NCBI GenBank assembly: GCA_028292785.1
Contig: JAQGLQ010000581.1
Location: forward strand, 1-6,520
Source: Noviherbaspirillum sp.
Lineage (GTDB): Bacteria > Pseudomonadota > Gammaproteobacteria > Burkholderiales > Burkholderiaceae
DNA: 6,520 nt
Reading direction: 5' to 3'
The first letter of the stretch is position 1, and each line of letters opens with the position of its first letter. This document shows, in pieces, positions 1 through 6,520 of the stretch. The translations under genes were made by a program, and so were the position numbers. The notes under the pieces are model-generated. The model had not been told where the DNA came from. It ran no database searches and saw nothing but the letters and a program-made list of their open reading frames with translations.

Positions 1-1394
1 GGTCCGCGGGAACCCAGATCCTCTTTTCACTGCTGAAGCTCAGGCGGATGGGCGAAGATTTATCGAGCCGCTATGTCGTCGTGTCGCGCGAATCGATCTA
101 CCGCTCGCCTGTCGCGCTGACTCCCTACGTCAACGAAGACAGAATCGATGATAAGGCGCTCGGGAACATCATCGCCGAGGCTTATGCGGGCGCGAACCTT
201 AAGCCCGAGGATATCGATACCGGCGCCGTCATCCTCACCGGGGAAGCGATCCGGCGCGACAACGCGCGCGCGATCGGCGATCTGCTGGCGGCGCAAGGCG
301 GCGAATTCGTGTGCGCGACGGCGGGCCACAACATGGAAGCGCGCCTGGCCGCTTTCGGTTCCGGTTCGGTGCTGGCCTCGCATCTCAGAAACGAGCGCGT
401 TCTCAATATCGACATCGGCGGCGGCACCACCAAGCTGACCCTGATCGACAACGGGCGGGTGCTGGAAACGGCGGCGGTTTATATCGGCGGACGCCTGCTG
501 GTGATCGACGAGCAGCGCAGGATCGTGCGCCTCGACGCCGGGGCAAAATATCTTGCCCGCCAGATCGGCCGTTCCTGGAAAATCGGCGACACGGTGAGCG
601 TGGAGGAACTGAAGACGCTGACGGAATGGATGGCGGCGGCCATCGTATCCGCGATTCGGACCCGGCCCCTGCCACCGGAAATCGCGCAGCTCTATTTGAC
701 CCCGCCATTGCAGGACGTCGGTAACATCGCGAGCGTCATGTTTTCCGGCGGCGTGAGCGAATACGTCTATGGACATGAAGAACGCGACTTCGAGGATCTC
801 GGCAAGCTACTCGGTCATGCGATACGTTACGCCATCAATTCCGGTCGCTTCCCGTGGCCGCTGCTGCCGGCGGGCGAATGCATTCGCGCCACGGCGATCG
901 GCGCATCCGAACATAGCGTTCAGGTCAGCGGCAATACCATCCATGTGTCGGATTCATCGCTGTTGCCGCGCAAGAATCTGCAGGTGTTGCGCCCGAACTG
1001 CGACTTCAGCCAGGGCATCGATGCCAATGCGGTGGCCCGATCGATCCTCGATCACTTCAAGGCATTCGATATGCAGGACGCCGAGACCGACGTAGCGCTG
1101 GCATTCCGGTGGCGCGGCACCCCTTCCTACGAGCGCGTATCGGCATTAGTGCACGGCATCGTACAAGCCATGTCCGGCATGGAACAACGCAGCGGCAAGC
1201 CGCTTACCATCGTCCTGGACGGCGATATCGCGCAATCGATCGGCACCATGCTGCACGAAGAAGGCATGGTCTCGTGCCCGGTGCTGGTGATCGACGGCAT
1301 CACTTTGCATGATTTCGAATTCATCGATGTCGGACGCTGGCTGGAGCCTTCGCATACCGTGCCGGTGACGATCAAATCGCTGATCTTCAAATAA
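1..1394 (+). CDS. eutA: Ethanolamine ammonia-lyase reactivating factor EutA (5' partial)
   Basis: EutA is a chaperone-like ATPase that restores inactivated ethanolamine ammonia-lyase (EutBC) by helping exchange damaged cobalamin. It belongs to the actin/Hsp70 ATPase-fold group. The reading frame is open from base 3, giving 463 visible residues against about 467 in E. coli EutA. The first visible residues (SAGTQILFSLLKL) fit the end of the N-terminal phosphate loop of EutA (DIGTTTTQVIFSRLEL in E. coli). The gene therefore starts before the window, and the ATG at 48 is internal. Other landmarks are the second phosphate motif NIDIGGGTTK (D at bases 411-413), an SGGVSEY adenosine-type motif near base 744, and the C-terminal VPVTIKSLIF, which matches E. 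coli VPVTVKSLAF. No ribosome binding site precedes the ATG at 48. Any eutBC partners would lie upstream, out of view. The family call is firm; a link to ethanolamine use is inferred from the family. Confidence 0.93.
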   Translation, partial: SAGTQILFSLLKLRRMGEDLSSRYVVVSRESIYRSPVALTPYVNEDRIDDKALGNIIAEAYAGANLKPEDIDTGAVILTGEAIRRDNARAIGDLLAAQGGEFVCATAGHNMEARLAAFGSGSVLASHLRNERVLNIDIGGGTTKLTLIDNGRVLETAAVYIGGRLLVIDEQRRIVRLDAGAKYLARQIGRSWKIGDTVSVEELKTLTEWMAAAIVSAIRTRPLPPEIAQLYLTPPLQDVGNIASVMFSGGVSEYVYGHEERDFEDLGKLLGHAIRYAINSGRFPWPLLPAGECIRATAIGASEHSVQVSGNTIHVSDSSLLPRKNLQVLRPNCDFSQGIDANAVARSILDHFKAFDMQDAETDVALAFRWRGTPSYERVSALVHGIVQAMSGMEQRSGKPLTIVLDGDIAQSIGTMLHEEGMVSCPVLVIDGITLHDFEFIDVGRWLEPSHTVPVTIKSLIFK

Positions 1395-1406
1395 GCCGGC
1401 CCGGCT
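1394..1406. repeat. Short GC palindrome between convergent genes
   Basis: AGCCGGCCCGGCT can form a stem of 5 bp with a 3-base loop. It begins at the last base of the eutA stop codon and lies in the 20-base gap before the end of the convergent gene. No run of T follows it on either strand, so it is at best a weak transcription pause or terminator. It could equally be a chance GC-rich palindrome. Confidence 0.3.
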
Positions 1407-1414
1407 CGATCTGC

Positions 1415-2509
1415 TCAATGCTCCGAAGGCGTTTTGACCGGGTCCTTCAGGGCATCCTGTACATACAGCATGATCACCAGCACGGTAATGACTGCCACTA
1501 GCGGCGTGGCAAGCGCCACGCCGGCCAGGCCGAACAATGCGCCGAGCAGCACCTGGGCCGCGATGGTCAGCGCCGGCGGCAGCGAGACGGTCTTGCGTTC
1601 CACCAGCGGCTGCAGGAGATAGCCTTCGGCCAGCTGCAGGCCGATGAAGAACAGCGCGATATACATGCCTTGTTCGGGGCCATGGGACAGGCCGAGCAAT
1701 ATCGCCGGCACGGCCGCCATGATCGGCCCGATATAAGGAATGAAATCAAGCAGCCCGGCGATGATGCCAAGCACCAGCGCCAGCGGCACGTCCAGCAGGT
1801 TCAGGCCGATCGCCGTGGCGACGCCGACCACCACCATCGATATCAGTTTTCCGAGCAGCCACTGCGACAGCGTCTCTCCCAGCTCATGCATGACTTTGTA
1901 TGCGCGCGGCCGCCCCGGTTTCGGCACCAGCGTCACCACGCCGCGGATATAGACACCCGGTTGGGCGGCAAGGTAGATGCCGACGAACAGAATGATGGCG
2001 ATGTTGCCGATGACCCCCAAAGCGCCGGAAAAGACGATTCCCGCGCGCGCAATGTAGTCCGAGGCCTGCGCCGCCAGCTCATCGGCCGGCGGCAGTTGGC
2101 CAATCAGATTGCGCACCATGCCGTATTGTTCCAGCTGCTCCAGCAGGCGATCGAATGTTTGCGGCACGGTCTTGAACAGTTCATTGCTCTGCTCGACGAT
2201 CTGCGGCGCCATCAGGCACCCGCCCAGGCCGAATACCAGGGCCGAGAGGGCCAGTACCAGCGCGAGCGCCCAGTAATGCGATAGATGCAGCCACCGTTCG
2301 AATTTCCGGCTCGCGCCATTGAGCAGGATGGCGAACAGCACGCAGGCGAAGAACAGCAGCAGTTCCTTTGCCAGAGCCCAGGTCGCCCCGGCAACGGCGA
2401 CGAAGAGCAGACCTATTCCATAAAATGCAAGCATGTCGCGGACGGATGCATGCTGTGCTTTCGCAAAGCTTGGTTTTGCAGACATCGAATCCGGGAAATC
2501 TTTTTTCAT
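1415..2509 (-). CDS. AI-2E/PerM-family inner-membrane transporter
   Basis: This is a 364-residue polytopic membrane protein of the AI-2E transporter (PerM/YdiK/TqsA) family. Members are proposed exporters or permeases; for most the substrate is unknown, and some act in quorum-signal export or ion exchange. Hydrophobic segments lie at about residues 28-47, 49-64, 79-102 and 157-182, then 221-240, 242-275, 281-298 and 312-350. A soluble, partly amphipathic region spans about 103-155, as is usual in the family. The family signatures DFIPYIGP (255-262) and QPLVERKTVSLPPALTI (about 300-316) are present, and the length is normal. The ATG at 2509 is chosen because AGGAAG lies 11 bases upstream; the next ATG, at residue 9, has no comparable site. 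The gene converges on eutA and diverges from copA. Substrate and role cannot be told from the sequence, and AI-2 transport should not be assumed from the family name. Confidence 0.92.
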   Translation of the reverse strand: MKKDFPDSMSAKPSFAKAQHASVRDMLAFYGIGLLFVAVAGATWALAKELLLFFACVLFAILLNGASRKFERWLHLSHYWALALVLALSALVFGLGGCLMAPQIVEQSNELFKTVPQTFDRLLEQLEQYGMVRNLIGQLPPADELAAQASDYIARAGIVFSGALGVIGNIAIILFVGIYLAAQPGVYIRGVVTLVPKPGRPRAYKVMHELGETLSQWLLGKLISMVVVGVATAIGLNLLDVPLALVLGIIAGLLDFIPYIGPIMAAVPAILLGLSHGPEQGMYIALFFIGLQLAEGYLLQPLVERKTVSLPPALTIAAQVLLGALFGLAGVALATPLVAVITVLVIMLYVQDALKDPVKTPSEH

Positions 2510-2677
2510 GGGATCAGTGGCTTCCTATCCGCGCCGCGCCAGGCATCGCGCCGCTGTATTGCTAGACTGCGGCACCGTAGAAATGTTCATGGGCGGAAAT
2601 GGATTCAGATCAACTTCGCAAGAATCAGCTGTTCCGGGACAGCCGCGGCCCCGACGTCATACACTGCCGTATCATGC
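2510..2677. other. Divergent intergenic region left of the copper promoter
   Basis: This stretch lies between the AI-2E-family gene and the copA promoter. It must hold the promoter of the minus-strand gene, but I find no convincing -35/-10 pair on that strand. Only the AGGAAG ribosome binding site (2521-2526, minus strand) is clear. A 37-codon open frame starts at 2599 and runs through the copA promoter; nothing supports it as a gene. Confidence 0.6.
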
Positions 2678-2708
2678 TTGACCTTGCCATCGTTGGAAGG
2701 TCTATCGT
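2678..2708 (+). promoter_or_regulatory. CueR-activated promoter of copA-cueR (-35, 19-bp spacer, -10)
   Basis: The -35 TTGACC (2678-2683) is separated by 19 bp from a -10-like TATCGT (2703-2708). A 19-bp spacer is typical of MerR-family promoters, which stay poor until the activator untwists them; the E. coli copA promoter has the same -35 hexamer and spacing. The spacer carries the CueR-type dyad listed separately. Transcription would start near 2715, about 20 bases before the copA ATG, leaving a very short leader. Both the position next to copA and the presence of cueR in the same operon support this assignment. The -10 matches the consensus at four of six bases. Confidence 0.88.
2681..2701 (+). 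promoter_or_regulatory. CueR operator (copper box)
   Basis: The half-sites are ACCTTGCCA (2681-2689) and TTGGAAGGT (2693-2701), symmetrical about 2691 and matching at seven of nine positions. The outer ACCTT/AAGGT arms are those of known CueR sites, such as the one upstream of E. coli copA. They differ from ZntR-type zinc boxes. The left half-site overlaps the -35, as expected for a MerR-family activator bound within the spacer. Confidence 0.88.
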
Positions 2709-2723
2709 ATAGGCAAAGCATCT

Positions 2724-2728
2724 GGAGA
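2724..2728 (+). promoter_or_regulatory. Ribosome binding site of copA
   Basis: GGAGA, with its GGAG core six bases before the ATG at 2734, gives a normally spaced Shine-Dalgarno sequence. It fixes the copA start and lies just downstream of the predicted transcription start. Confidence 0.75.
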
Positions 2729-2733
2729 AATCA

Positions 2734-4959
2734 ATGGATACCGTCGCAAACACCGACAGCAAGCTGACCGACTTCGCGTTCAAGATCGATGGCATGACAT
2801 GCGCATCGTGTGTCGGCCGCGTCGAAAAGGCACTAAAAAAGGTGCCGGGCGTAAATGATGCGACCGTGAACCTCGCCACCGGGAAAGCCCTGGTGAAGGT
2901 GACATCCGGCGTCACGCCGGACGTGCTTGCCGCGGCGGTGACGAAAGCGGGCTACGACGCGGCCCTGGTGCAAGAGGCGCAGCCGGCAACCGTAAAGGCT
3001 TCGGCATGGCCGGCATGGTGGCCGGTGGCCGTATCCGCGCTGCTGAGCCTGCCGCTGGTGGCGCCGATGCTGGGCATGCCGTTCGGGCTGGATCGGGCCC
3101 TGCCGGGCTGGCTGCAACTGCTGCTGGCGACACCCGTGCAGTTCTGGCTCGGTGCGCGCTTCTATAAGGCAGGCTGGAAAGCGTTGCGCGCCGGGACCGG
3201 CAATATGGACCTGCTGGTGGCCCTCGGCACGTCGGCGGCATATGGCCTGTCGATTTATCTGTTATGGGCGCATCGCGAACATGACATGACCCCGCATCTC
3301 TATCTCGAATCCTCCGCCGTCATCATTACGCTCGTGCTGCTTGGAAAGTGGCTTGAAGAACGCGCCAAATATCAGACTGTCGCGGCTATCCGCGCCCTGG
3401 AGTCGCTGCGCGCGGCAACCGCCCTGGTGCGCCGCGCCGGCATCGAGAAAGAGGTGCCGGTGGCGGAGGTACGCATCGGCGATATCGTCGTCGTGCGGCC
3501 CGGCGACCGCGTGCCGGTCGATGGCGTGATCATCGAAGGAAACAGCCACCTCGACGAATCGCTTCTGACCGGCGAGAGCTTGCCGGTGACGAAGTCGGTC
3601 GGCGATGCCGCGACCGGCGGCGCGGTGAATGCCGATGGCGTCCTGATCGTGGAAGCGACGGCCGTGGGCGGCGCGACCATGCTGTCGCAAATCATCAGGA
3701 TGGTGGAAGACGCGCAGGCGGTCAAAGCGCCGATTCAACGCCTTGTCGACCGCGTCAGCGCGGTCTTCGTGCCGGTGGTGCTCCTGATCGCGGCCGTCGC
3801 CTTTTTCGGCTGGGGCTGGGCAACCGGGGACTGGCAGCAAGCCCTGCTGAATGCCGTCGCGGTGATGGTGATCGCCTGCCCGTGCGCGCTCGGCCTGGCG
3901 ACGCCGACCTCCATCATGGTCGGGACCGGCGTGGCCGCCCGATACGGCATCCTCATCAAGGATGCCGGAGCGATCGAGACTGCCCATGCCGTGACCGTCG
4001 TCGCCTTCGACAAAACAGGAACGCTCACCGAAGGCAAGCCGGCTCTCGTAGCGGTGGAGGGCACCACCATGCCGCCACGCCAGGTGCTCGCGCTGGCAAG
4101 CACGGTCCAGCAATACAGCGATCATCCATTGGCCAGGGCCGTCGGCGCGAAAGCGGCCGAGCATGGGATCAGCGCGCTCGCTGCGACCAATGCCACGGCG
4201 CATCCGGGACGCGGCGTCGAGGCCGGCGTGGACGGCCACACCGTGTACCTCGGCAACCGGCGACTGATGCAGGAACTCGGTGTATCGACACGGGCGCTGG
4301 AAGATCTCGCCGCACAACACGAGAACGCCGGGCGGACCGTTTCCTGGCTGGCCGTCAAATCGGCGAGTGGCATCGAATTGTCGGGCTTGCTCGCCTTCGG
4401 CGATACGATCAAGAGCACGGCGGCGGCGGCGGTCGCGGAACTCGCTCGAATGGGCATCAGGTCGGTCATGCTGACCGGCGACAATCCCGGCGCCGCAAGG
4501 GCAGCCGCCGACGCAGCGGGCATTGCCGATTACACCGCCGAAGTGCTTCCGGCGGATAAAGCGCGTGTCGTCGCGCAGCTGAAACAGGGCGGCCAACGGG
4601 TCGCGATGGTGGGCGATGGCATCAATGACGCACCGGCGCTGGCGGCGGCCGATGTCGGCATCGCCATGTCGACCGGGACCGATGTGGCCATGCACACCGC
4701 CGGCATGACGCTGATGCGAGGCGACCCGCTGCTGGTTCCGGCCGCCATCGATGTGTCGAAGAGGACTTATCGCAAAATCAGGCAAAACCTCGGGTGGGCA
4801 TTCATCTACAACATCGTCGGCATTCCGCTGGCGGCGCTCGGCTACCTGAACCCGGTGATCGCCGGCGCGGCCATGGCGCTCAGCAGCGTCAGCGTCGTAT
4901 CGAACTCACTGCTGCTGCGTCGGTGGAAACCGTCCAGCATAAAAGGAAAACAGCGATGA
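2734..4959 (+). CDS. copA: Cu(I)-exporting P1B-1-type ATPase CopA
   Basis: CopA is an inner-membrane pump that uses ATP to move Cu(I), and often Ag(I), from the cytoplasm to the periplasm. The 741-residue protein has a single N-terminal heavy-metal-associated domain with GMTCASC (residues 20-26; metal ligands C23 and C26). The catalytic landmarks appear in order: TGES in the actuator domain (279-282), CPC in transmembrane segment 6 (382-384), DKTGT with the phosphorylated D426, HP (464-465), TGDN (581-584) and GDGINDAP (627-634). The copper-specific membrane residues of the P1B-1 class are also present: Y692-N693 in segment 7, and M714 with S717-S718 in segment 8. These support monovalent copper rather than zinc, cadmium or lead. 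The length is normal for a one-domain CopA. The start is set by a well-placed GGAGA and the CueR promoter upstream. The stop overlaps the cueR start by four bases (ATGA), suggesting translational coupling. Confidence 0.97.
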   Translation: MDTVANTDSKLTDFAFKIDGMTCASCVGRVEKALKKVPGVNDATVNLATGKALVKVTSGVTPDVLAAAVTKAGYDAALVQEAQPATVKASAWPAWWPVAVSALLSLPLVAPMLGMPFGLDRALPGWLQLLLATPVQFWLGARFYKAGWKALRAGTGNMDLLVALGTSAAYGLSIYLLWAHREHDMTPHLYLESSAVIITLVLLGKWLEERAKYQTVAAIRALESLRAATALVRRAGIEKEVPVAEVRIGDIVVVRPGDRVPVDGVIIEGNSHLDESLLTGESLPVTKSVGDAATGGAVNADGVLIVEATAVGGATMLSQIIRMVEDAQAVKAPIQRLVDRVSAVFVPVVLLIAAVAFFGWGWATGDWQQALLNAVAVMVIACPCALGLATPTSIMVGTGVAARYGILIKDAGAIETAHAVTVVAFDKTGTLTEGKPALVAVEGTTMPPRQVLALASTVQQYSDHPLARAVGAKAAEHGISALAATNATAHPGRGVEAGVDGHTVYLGNRRLMQELGVSTRALEDLAAQHENAGRTVSWLAVKSASGIELSGLLAFGDTIKSTAAAAVAELARMGIRSVMLTGDNPGAARAAADAAGIADYTAEVLPADKARVVAQLKQGGQRVAMVGDGINDAPALAAADVGIAMSTGTDVAMHTAGMTLMRGDPLLVPAAIDVSKRTYRKIRQNLGWAFIYNIVGIPLAALGYLNPVIAGAAMALSSVSVVSNSLLLRRWKPSSIKGKQR
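4943..4947 (+). promoter_or_regulatory. Ribosome binding site of cueR inside the end of copA
   Basis: AAGGA lies within the last codons of copA, eight bases before the ATG at 4956. It decides that cueR starts at 4956 and not at the in-frame ATG at 4794, which lies deep in the copA coding region and has no support. Confidence 0.7.
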
Positions 4960-5351
4960 ATATCGGCCAGGCAGCCGACGCCTCGGGCGTTACCGCAAAG
5001 ATGATCCGGTATTACGAAAGCATCGGTCTGATCGCCGCCGCAAACCGCACCGATGCCGGGTATCGCCAGTACACCGACACCGAGGTGCAAACGCTGCGCT
5101 TCATCAAGCGCGCCCGTGATCTCGGCTTCTCGATCGAGCGCATCAGGACGTTGCTGGGGCTGTGGCAGGACCGGTCGCGCAAGAGCGCGGACGTAAAAAA
5201 GCTGGCGCGTCAGTACATCGCGGAACTGGACCAGGATATCGAAAAGCTGCAATCGATCCGCGACCAGCTGCGGCACATGGCCGACTGCTGTCAGGGCAAT
5301 CATAGGCCGGAATGCCCGATACTGGATGACTTGGCGAAGGCAGCGCGGTAA
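4956..5351 (+). CDS. cueR: Copper-responsive MerR-family activator CueR
   Basis: CueR is a cytoplasmic dimer that senses Cu(I), and also Ag(I) or Au(I), and activates promoters with over-long spacers. The 131-residue protein has the N-terminal winged helix-turn-helix of the MerR family ([21 protein letters not shown], with R18; wing near GYRQYT). A long coiled-coil dimer helix follows (about 80-107), then the metal loop. The ligand pair C112 and C120 keeps the E. coli CueR numbering and its C-x7-C spacing. S77, in KSADVK, marks monovalent-metal sensors, where divalent sensors such as ZntR have cysteine. An extra C111 sits beside C112. The C-terminal CCHH tail of E. coli CueR is absent. The gene overlaps copA by four bases and is co-transcribed with it, so CueR should activate its own synthesis from the promoter at 2678-2708. 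Confidence 0.95.
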   Translation: MNIGQAADASGVTAKMIRYYESIGLIAAANRTDAGYRQYTDTEVQTLRFIKRARDLGFSIERIRTLLGLWQDRSRKSADVKKLARQYIAELDQDIEKLQSIRDQLRHMADCCQGNHRPECPILDDLAKAAR

Positions 5352-5385
5352 GCCGCTTTGAATGCAGCCAAGCGGCTTACCGCGC
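5343..5385 (+). terminator. Perfect 16-bp inverted repeat spanning the cueR stop
   Basis: The arms GCGCGGTAAGCCGCTT (5343-5358) and AAGCGGCTTACCGCGC (5370-5385) are exact reverse complements and flank an 11-base loop. The left arm contains the last two codons and the stop of cueR. The stem would be very stable in RNA and plausibly ends or protects the copA-cueR transcript. It is not a standard intrinsic terminator: the bases after it on the plus strand are ATAGCGATAAAAAAA, an A run and not a T run. On the minus strand no T run follows it either. Termination is therefore inferred, not shown. Confidence 0.5.
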
Positions 5386-5389
5386 ATAG

Positions 5390-5430
5390 CGATAAAAAAA
5401 TCCTCCTTGATTAATTCATATTTTTTATCG
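5390..5430. repeat. AT-rich inverted repeat with T tracts
   Basis: CGATAAAAAA (5390-5399) and TTTTTTATCG (5421-5430) are exact reverse complements around a 21-base loop. The right arm gives a T6 run on the plus strand. The A7 run at 5394-5400 gives a T7 run on the minus strand. It lies between the convergent cueR and solute-binding protein genes, so it may help end transcription in both directions. An A/T stem without a GC core is a weak terminator on its own. Confidence 0.4.
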
Positions 5431-5529
5431 GAAAGAGGGGACTCGCATCGGCAAAGGTCGAATTTCCCTGCAGCGGCAACTACTTGACCAAGCGATCCTT
5501 ATGCCGCACCCACCTACGAATCTACTTCC
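5431..5529. other. Intergenic remainder before the solute-binding protein gene
   Basis: About 100 bases separate the AT-rich inverted repeat from the stop of the minus-strand gene. I see no gene, promoter or clear hairpin here. Confidence 0.5.
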
Positions 5530-6507
5530 CTAATCTCCGACTTGGATGCCGGCGTCCTTGATCAGTTTGGTGACAGCTGCCGTTTCCTTGCGGAGCATCT
5601 CCGCGAAAGTCGATGCCGGTGCACCTCCGGGCAAATAGCCTATTCCAACAATCCGTTCGCTGTTTTCAGGCACCTTGAGTACTGCTGCAATTTCCCGGTT
5701 CATCGACTCGACAATAGCCGGCGGCGTGCCCCGTGGCGCAAGCAAACCAATCCACGCCTCGGAGTTACATTCGCTCCATCCGAGCTCCGCCAGTGTTGGC
5801 ACGTCCGGATTGCTGGGCCAACGTTCAGCAGTGGATACGGCCAACGGCTTCAACCGACCGCTGCGGATGAAGCCACTGGTAGATGCGGTCGATGACATGA
5901 CAAGTGAAATGTGTCCCGCCACGGCGTCGGCAACGGCTGGCGCTCCCCCTTTATAGGTGATGTGTTCGAGGCCGGCGCCAGCGACCGACTTCAGACATTC
6001 GCCGACCAGATGCGCGGCACTGCCCAGACCGATCGAGCCATAGTTAAGCGGTTTATTCGATTTGGAAAGCGCGACCAGGTCACTCATCGACTGCACGGGC
6101 AAACTAGGGTGTACTGCAATAACGGTTGGCCCGCGTGCCATTTGCACCACGGGTACAAAATCCTTATGTGCGTCATAGCCGGCATTCTTGTAAAGCACCG
6201 GGTTGATCGTGTGGTTATTTGAAGTAACGAGGAAAGTCAGTCCGTCCGGTGCCGCATGGGCGACATATTGCGACGCAATGTTCCCTCCAGCGCCAGGCCT
6301 GTTTTCAACAATAATGGTACGACCGATTTTTGGCCCAAGGCGTTCGGCTATTACGCGGGCGGTTTGGTCCGCACCGCCTCCAGCCGCTGTTATCACGATG
6401 AACCTTAACGGTTTGCCTGAAGGCTGGTTCTGCCCAAGTGCCGGACCGGACACGAAGGCGGACCAGCATAACGCTCCCAACATGAAATATTTCGGCAAGT
6501 GCAGCAT
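5530..6507 (-). CDS. Bug/TctC-family tripartite tricarboxylate transporter substrate-binding protein
   Basis: This is a 325-residue periplasmic binding protein of the Bug (TctC-like) family, which captures small, mostly carboxylate or amide-bearing solutes for TctAB-type permeases. Many members are orphans without a permease gene nearby. A signal peptide covers about residues 1-25, with likely cleavage after ALG; C14 does not sit in a proper lipobox. Family motifs follow: TAAGGGADQTAR at the first ligand loop (40-51), VENRPGAGGNIAS (67-79), APDG (86-89), YGSIGLGSAAHL at the second ligand loop (156-167), YKGGAP (185-190) and DVPTLAELG near 235. The length is normal and no frame break is seen. 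The start at 6507 has GAGGAG six bases upstream (6514-6519, minus strand). The sampled GC content is clearly lower than that of copA. The ligand cannot be predicted, and any upstream partner lies outside the window. Confidence 0.93.
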   Translation of the reverse strand: MLHLPKYFMLGALCWSAFVSGPALGQNQPSGKPLRFIVITAAGGGADQTARVIAERLGPKIGRTIIVENRPGAGGNIASQYVAHAAPDGLTFLVTSNNHTINPVLYKNAGYDAHKDFVPVVQMARGPTVIAVHPSLPVQSMSDLVALSKSNKPLNYGSIGLGSAAHLVGECLKSVAGAGLEHITYKGGAPAVADAVAGHISLVMSSTASTSGFIRSGRLKPLAVSTAERWPSNPDVPTLAELGWSECNSEAWIGLLAPRGTPPAIVESMNREIAAVLKVPENSERIVGIGYLPGGAPASTFAEMLRKETAAVTKLIKDAGIQVGD

Positions 6508-6513
6508 TGATGT

Positions 6514-6519
6514 CTCCTC
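6514..6519 (-). promoter_or_regulatory. Ribosome binding site of the Bug-family gene
   Basis: GAGGAG on the minus strand lies six bases before the ATG at 6507. This strong site supports the longest start over the ATG at residue 9, and so keeps the full signal peptide. Confidence 0.75.
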
Positions 6520-6520
6520 T

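Noticed and set aside
60..776. Minus-strand open frame of 238 codons opposite eutA
   Set aside because: It is a shadow of the EutA coding frame in GC-rich DNA, with no recognisable family features.
2599..2712. 37-codon open frame upstream of copA
   Set aside because: It runs through the CueR promoter and operator, has no convincing ribosome binding site and resembles nothing I know.
3262..4785. Long minus-strand open frame (507 codons) opposite copA
   Set aside because: It is antisense to a gene with every catalytic motif intact, its composition is the Arg/His/Gly-rich kind of a high-GC shadow frame, and I recognise no domain in it.
4794..4955. In-frame upstream extension of cueR to the ATG at 4794, giving a 185-residue protein
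   Set aside because: The extension lies inside copA in another frame and resembles no MerR-family sequence. The ATG at 4956 has a ribosome binding site and matches the E. coli CueR N-terminus and residue numbering.
4842..5387. Minus-strand open frame of 181 codons opposite cueR, preceded by AAGGAGG
   Set aside because: The spacing to the ATG is 14 bases, the frame is antisense to two well-supported genes, and the protein looks like a shadow.
5460..5520. Possible remnant C-terminus on the minus strand (a short frame ending LVK then stop)
   Set aside because: Only about 14 codons are open, with no recognisable motif. This cannot be told from chance.
1..6520. CRISPR arrays, tRNA or rRNA genes, insertion sequences, attachment sites
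   Set aside because: I saw no regularly spaced repeats, no cloverleaf-like segments and no transposase or integrase coding sequence or terminal repeats.

Overview
The window looks like a piece of a Gram-negative proteobacterial chromosome, most likely a beta-proteobacterium of the Burkholderiales type. That placement is an inference from the high GC content of the first five genes, the Bug/TctC-type periplasmic binding protein (a family greatly expanded in that order) and a copA-cueR pair. It holds five genes, four complete and one cut at its 5' end. All belong to recognisable families, and I see no evidence for an undescribed multi-gene system.

Layout from left to right. (1) The window opens inside eutA, the reactivating chaperone of ethanolamine ammonia-lyase, on the plus strand; it lacks roughly its first 15 codons. 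(2) A 20-base gap separates its stop from the stop of a convergent minus-strand gene for an AI-2E/PerM-family membrane protein. (3) A divergent region of about 220 bases follows. Its right end carries a CueR-type promoter: a -35 and -10 separated by 19 bp, with a copper-box dyad in the spacer. (4) The promoter drives copA, a Cu(I)-exporting P1B-1 ATPase, whose stop codon overlaps the start of cueR, the copper-sensing MerR-family activator. (5) A perfect 16-bp inverted repeat straddles the end of cueR and is followed by an AT-rich gap. (6) A minus-strand Bug/TctC-type solute-binding protein with a signal peptide and a clear ribosome binding site fills the right end. Hand counts show it is clearly lower in GC than copA.

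The one functional circuit visible in full is copper homeostasis. Copper(I) binds CueR through C112 and C120, CueR realigns the over-long 19-bp spacer of the promoter ahead of copA, and both CopA and more CueR are made. CopA then pumps Cu(I) out of the cytoplasm. The other three genes (eutA, the AI-2E-family protein and the Bug protein) have no evident link to copper or to one another within this window. Their partners, such as eutBC or TctAB-type permease genes, would lie outside it if present.
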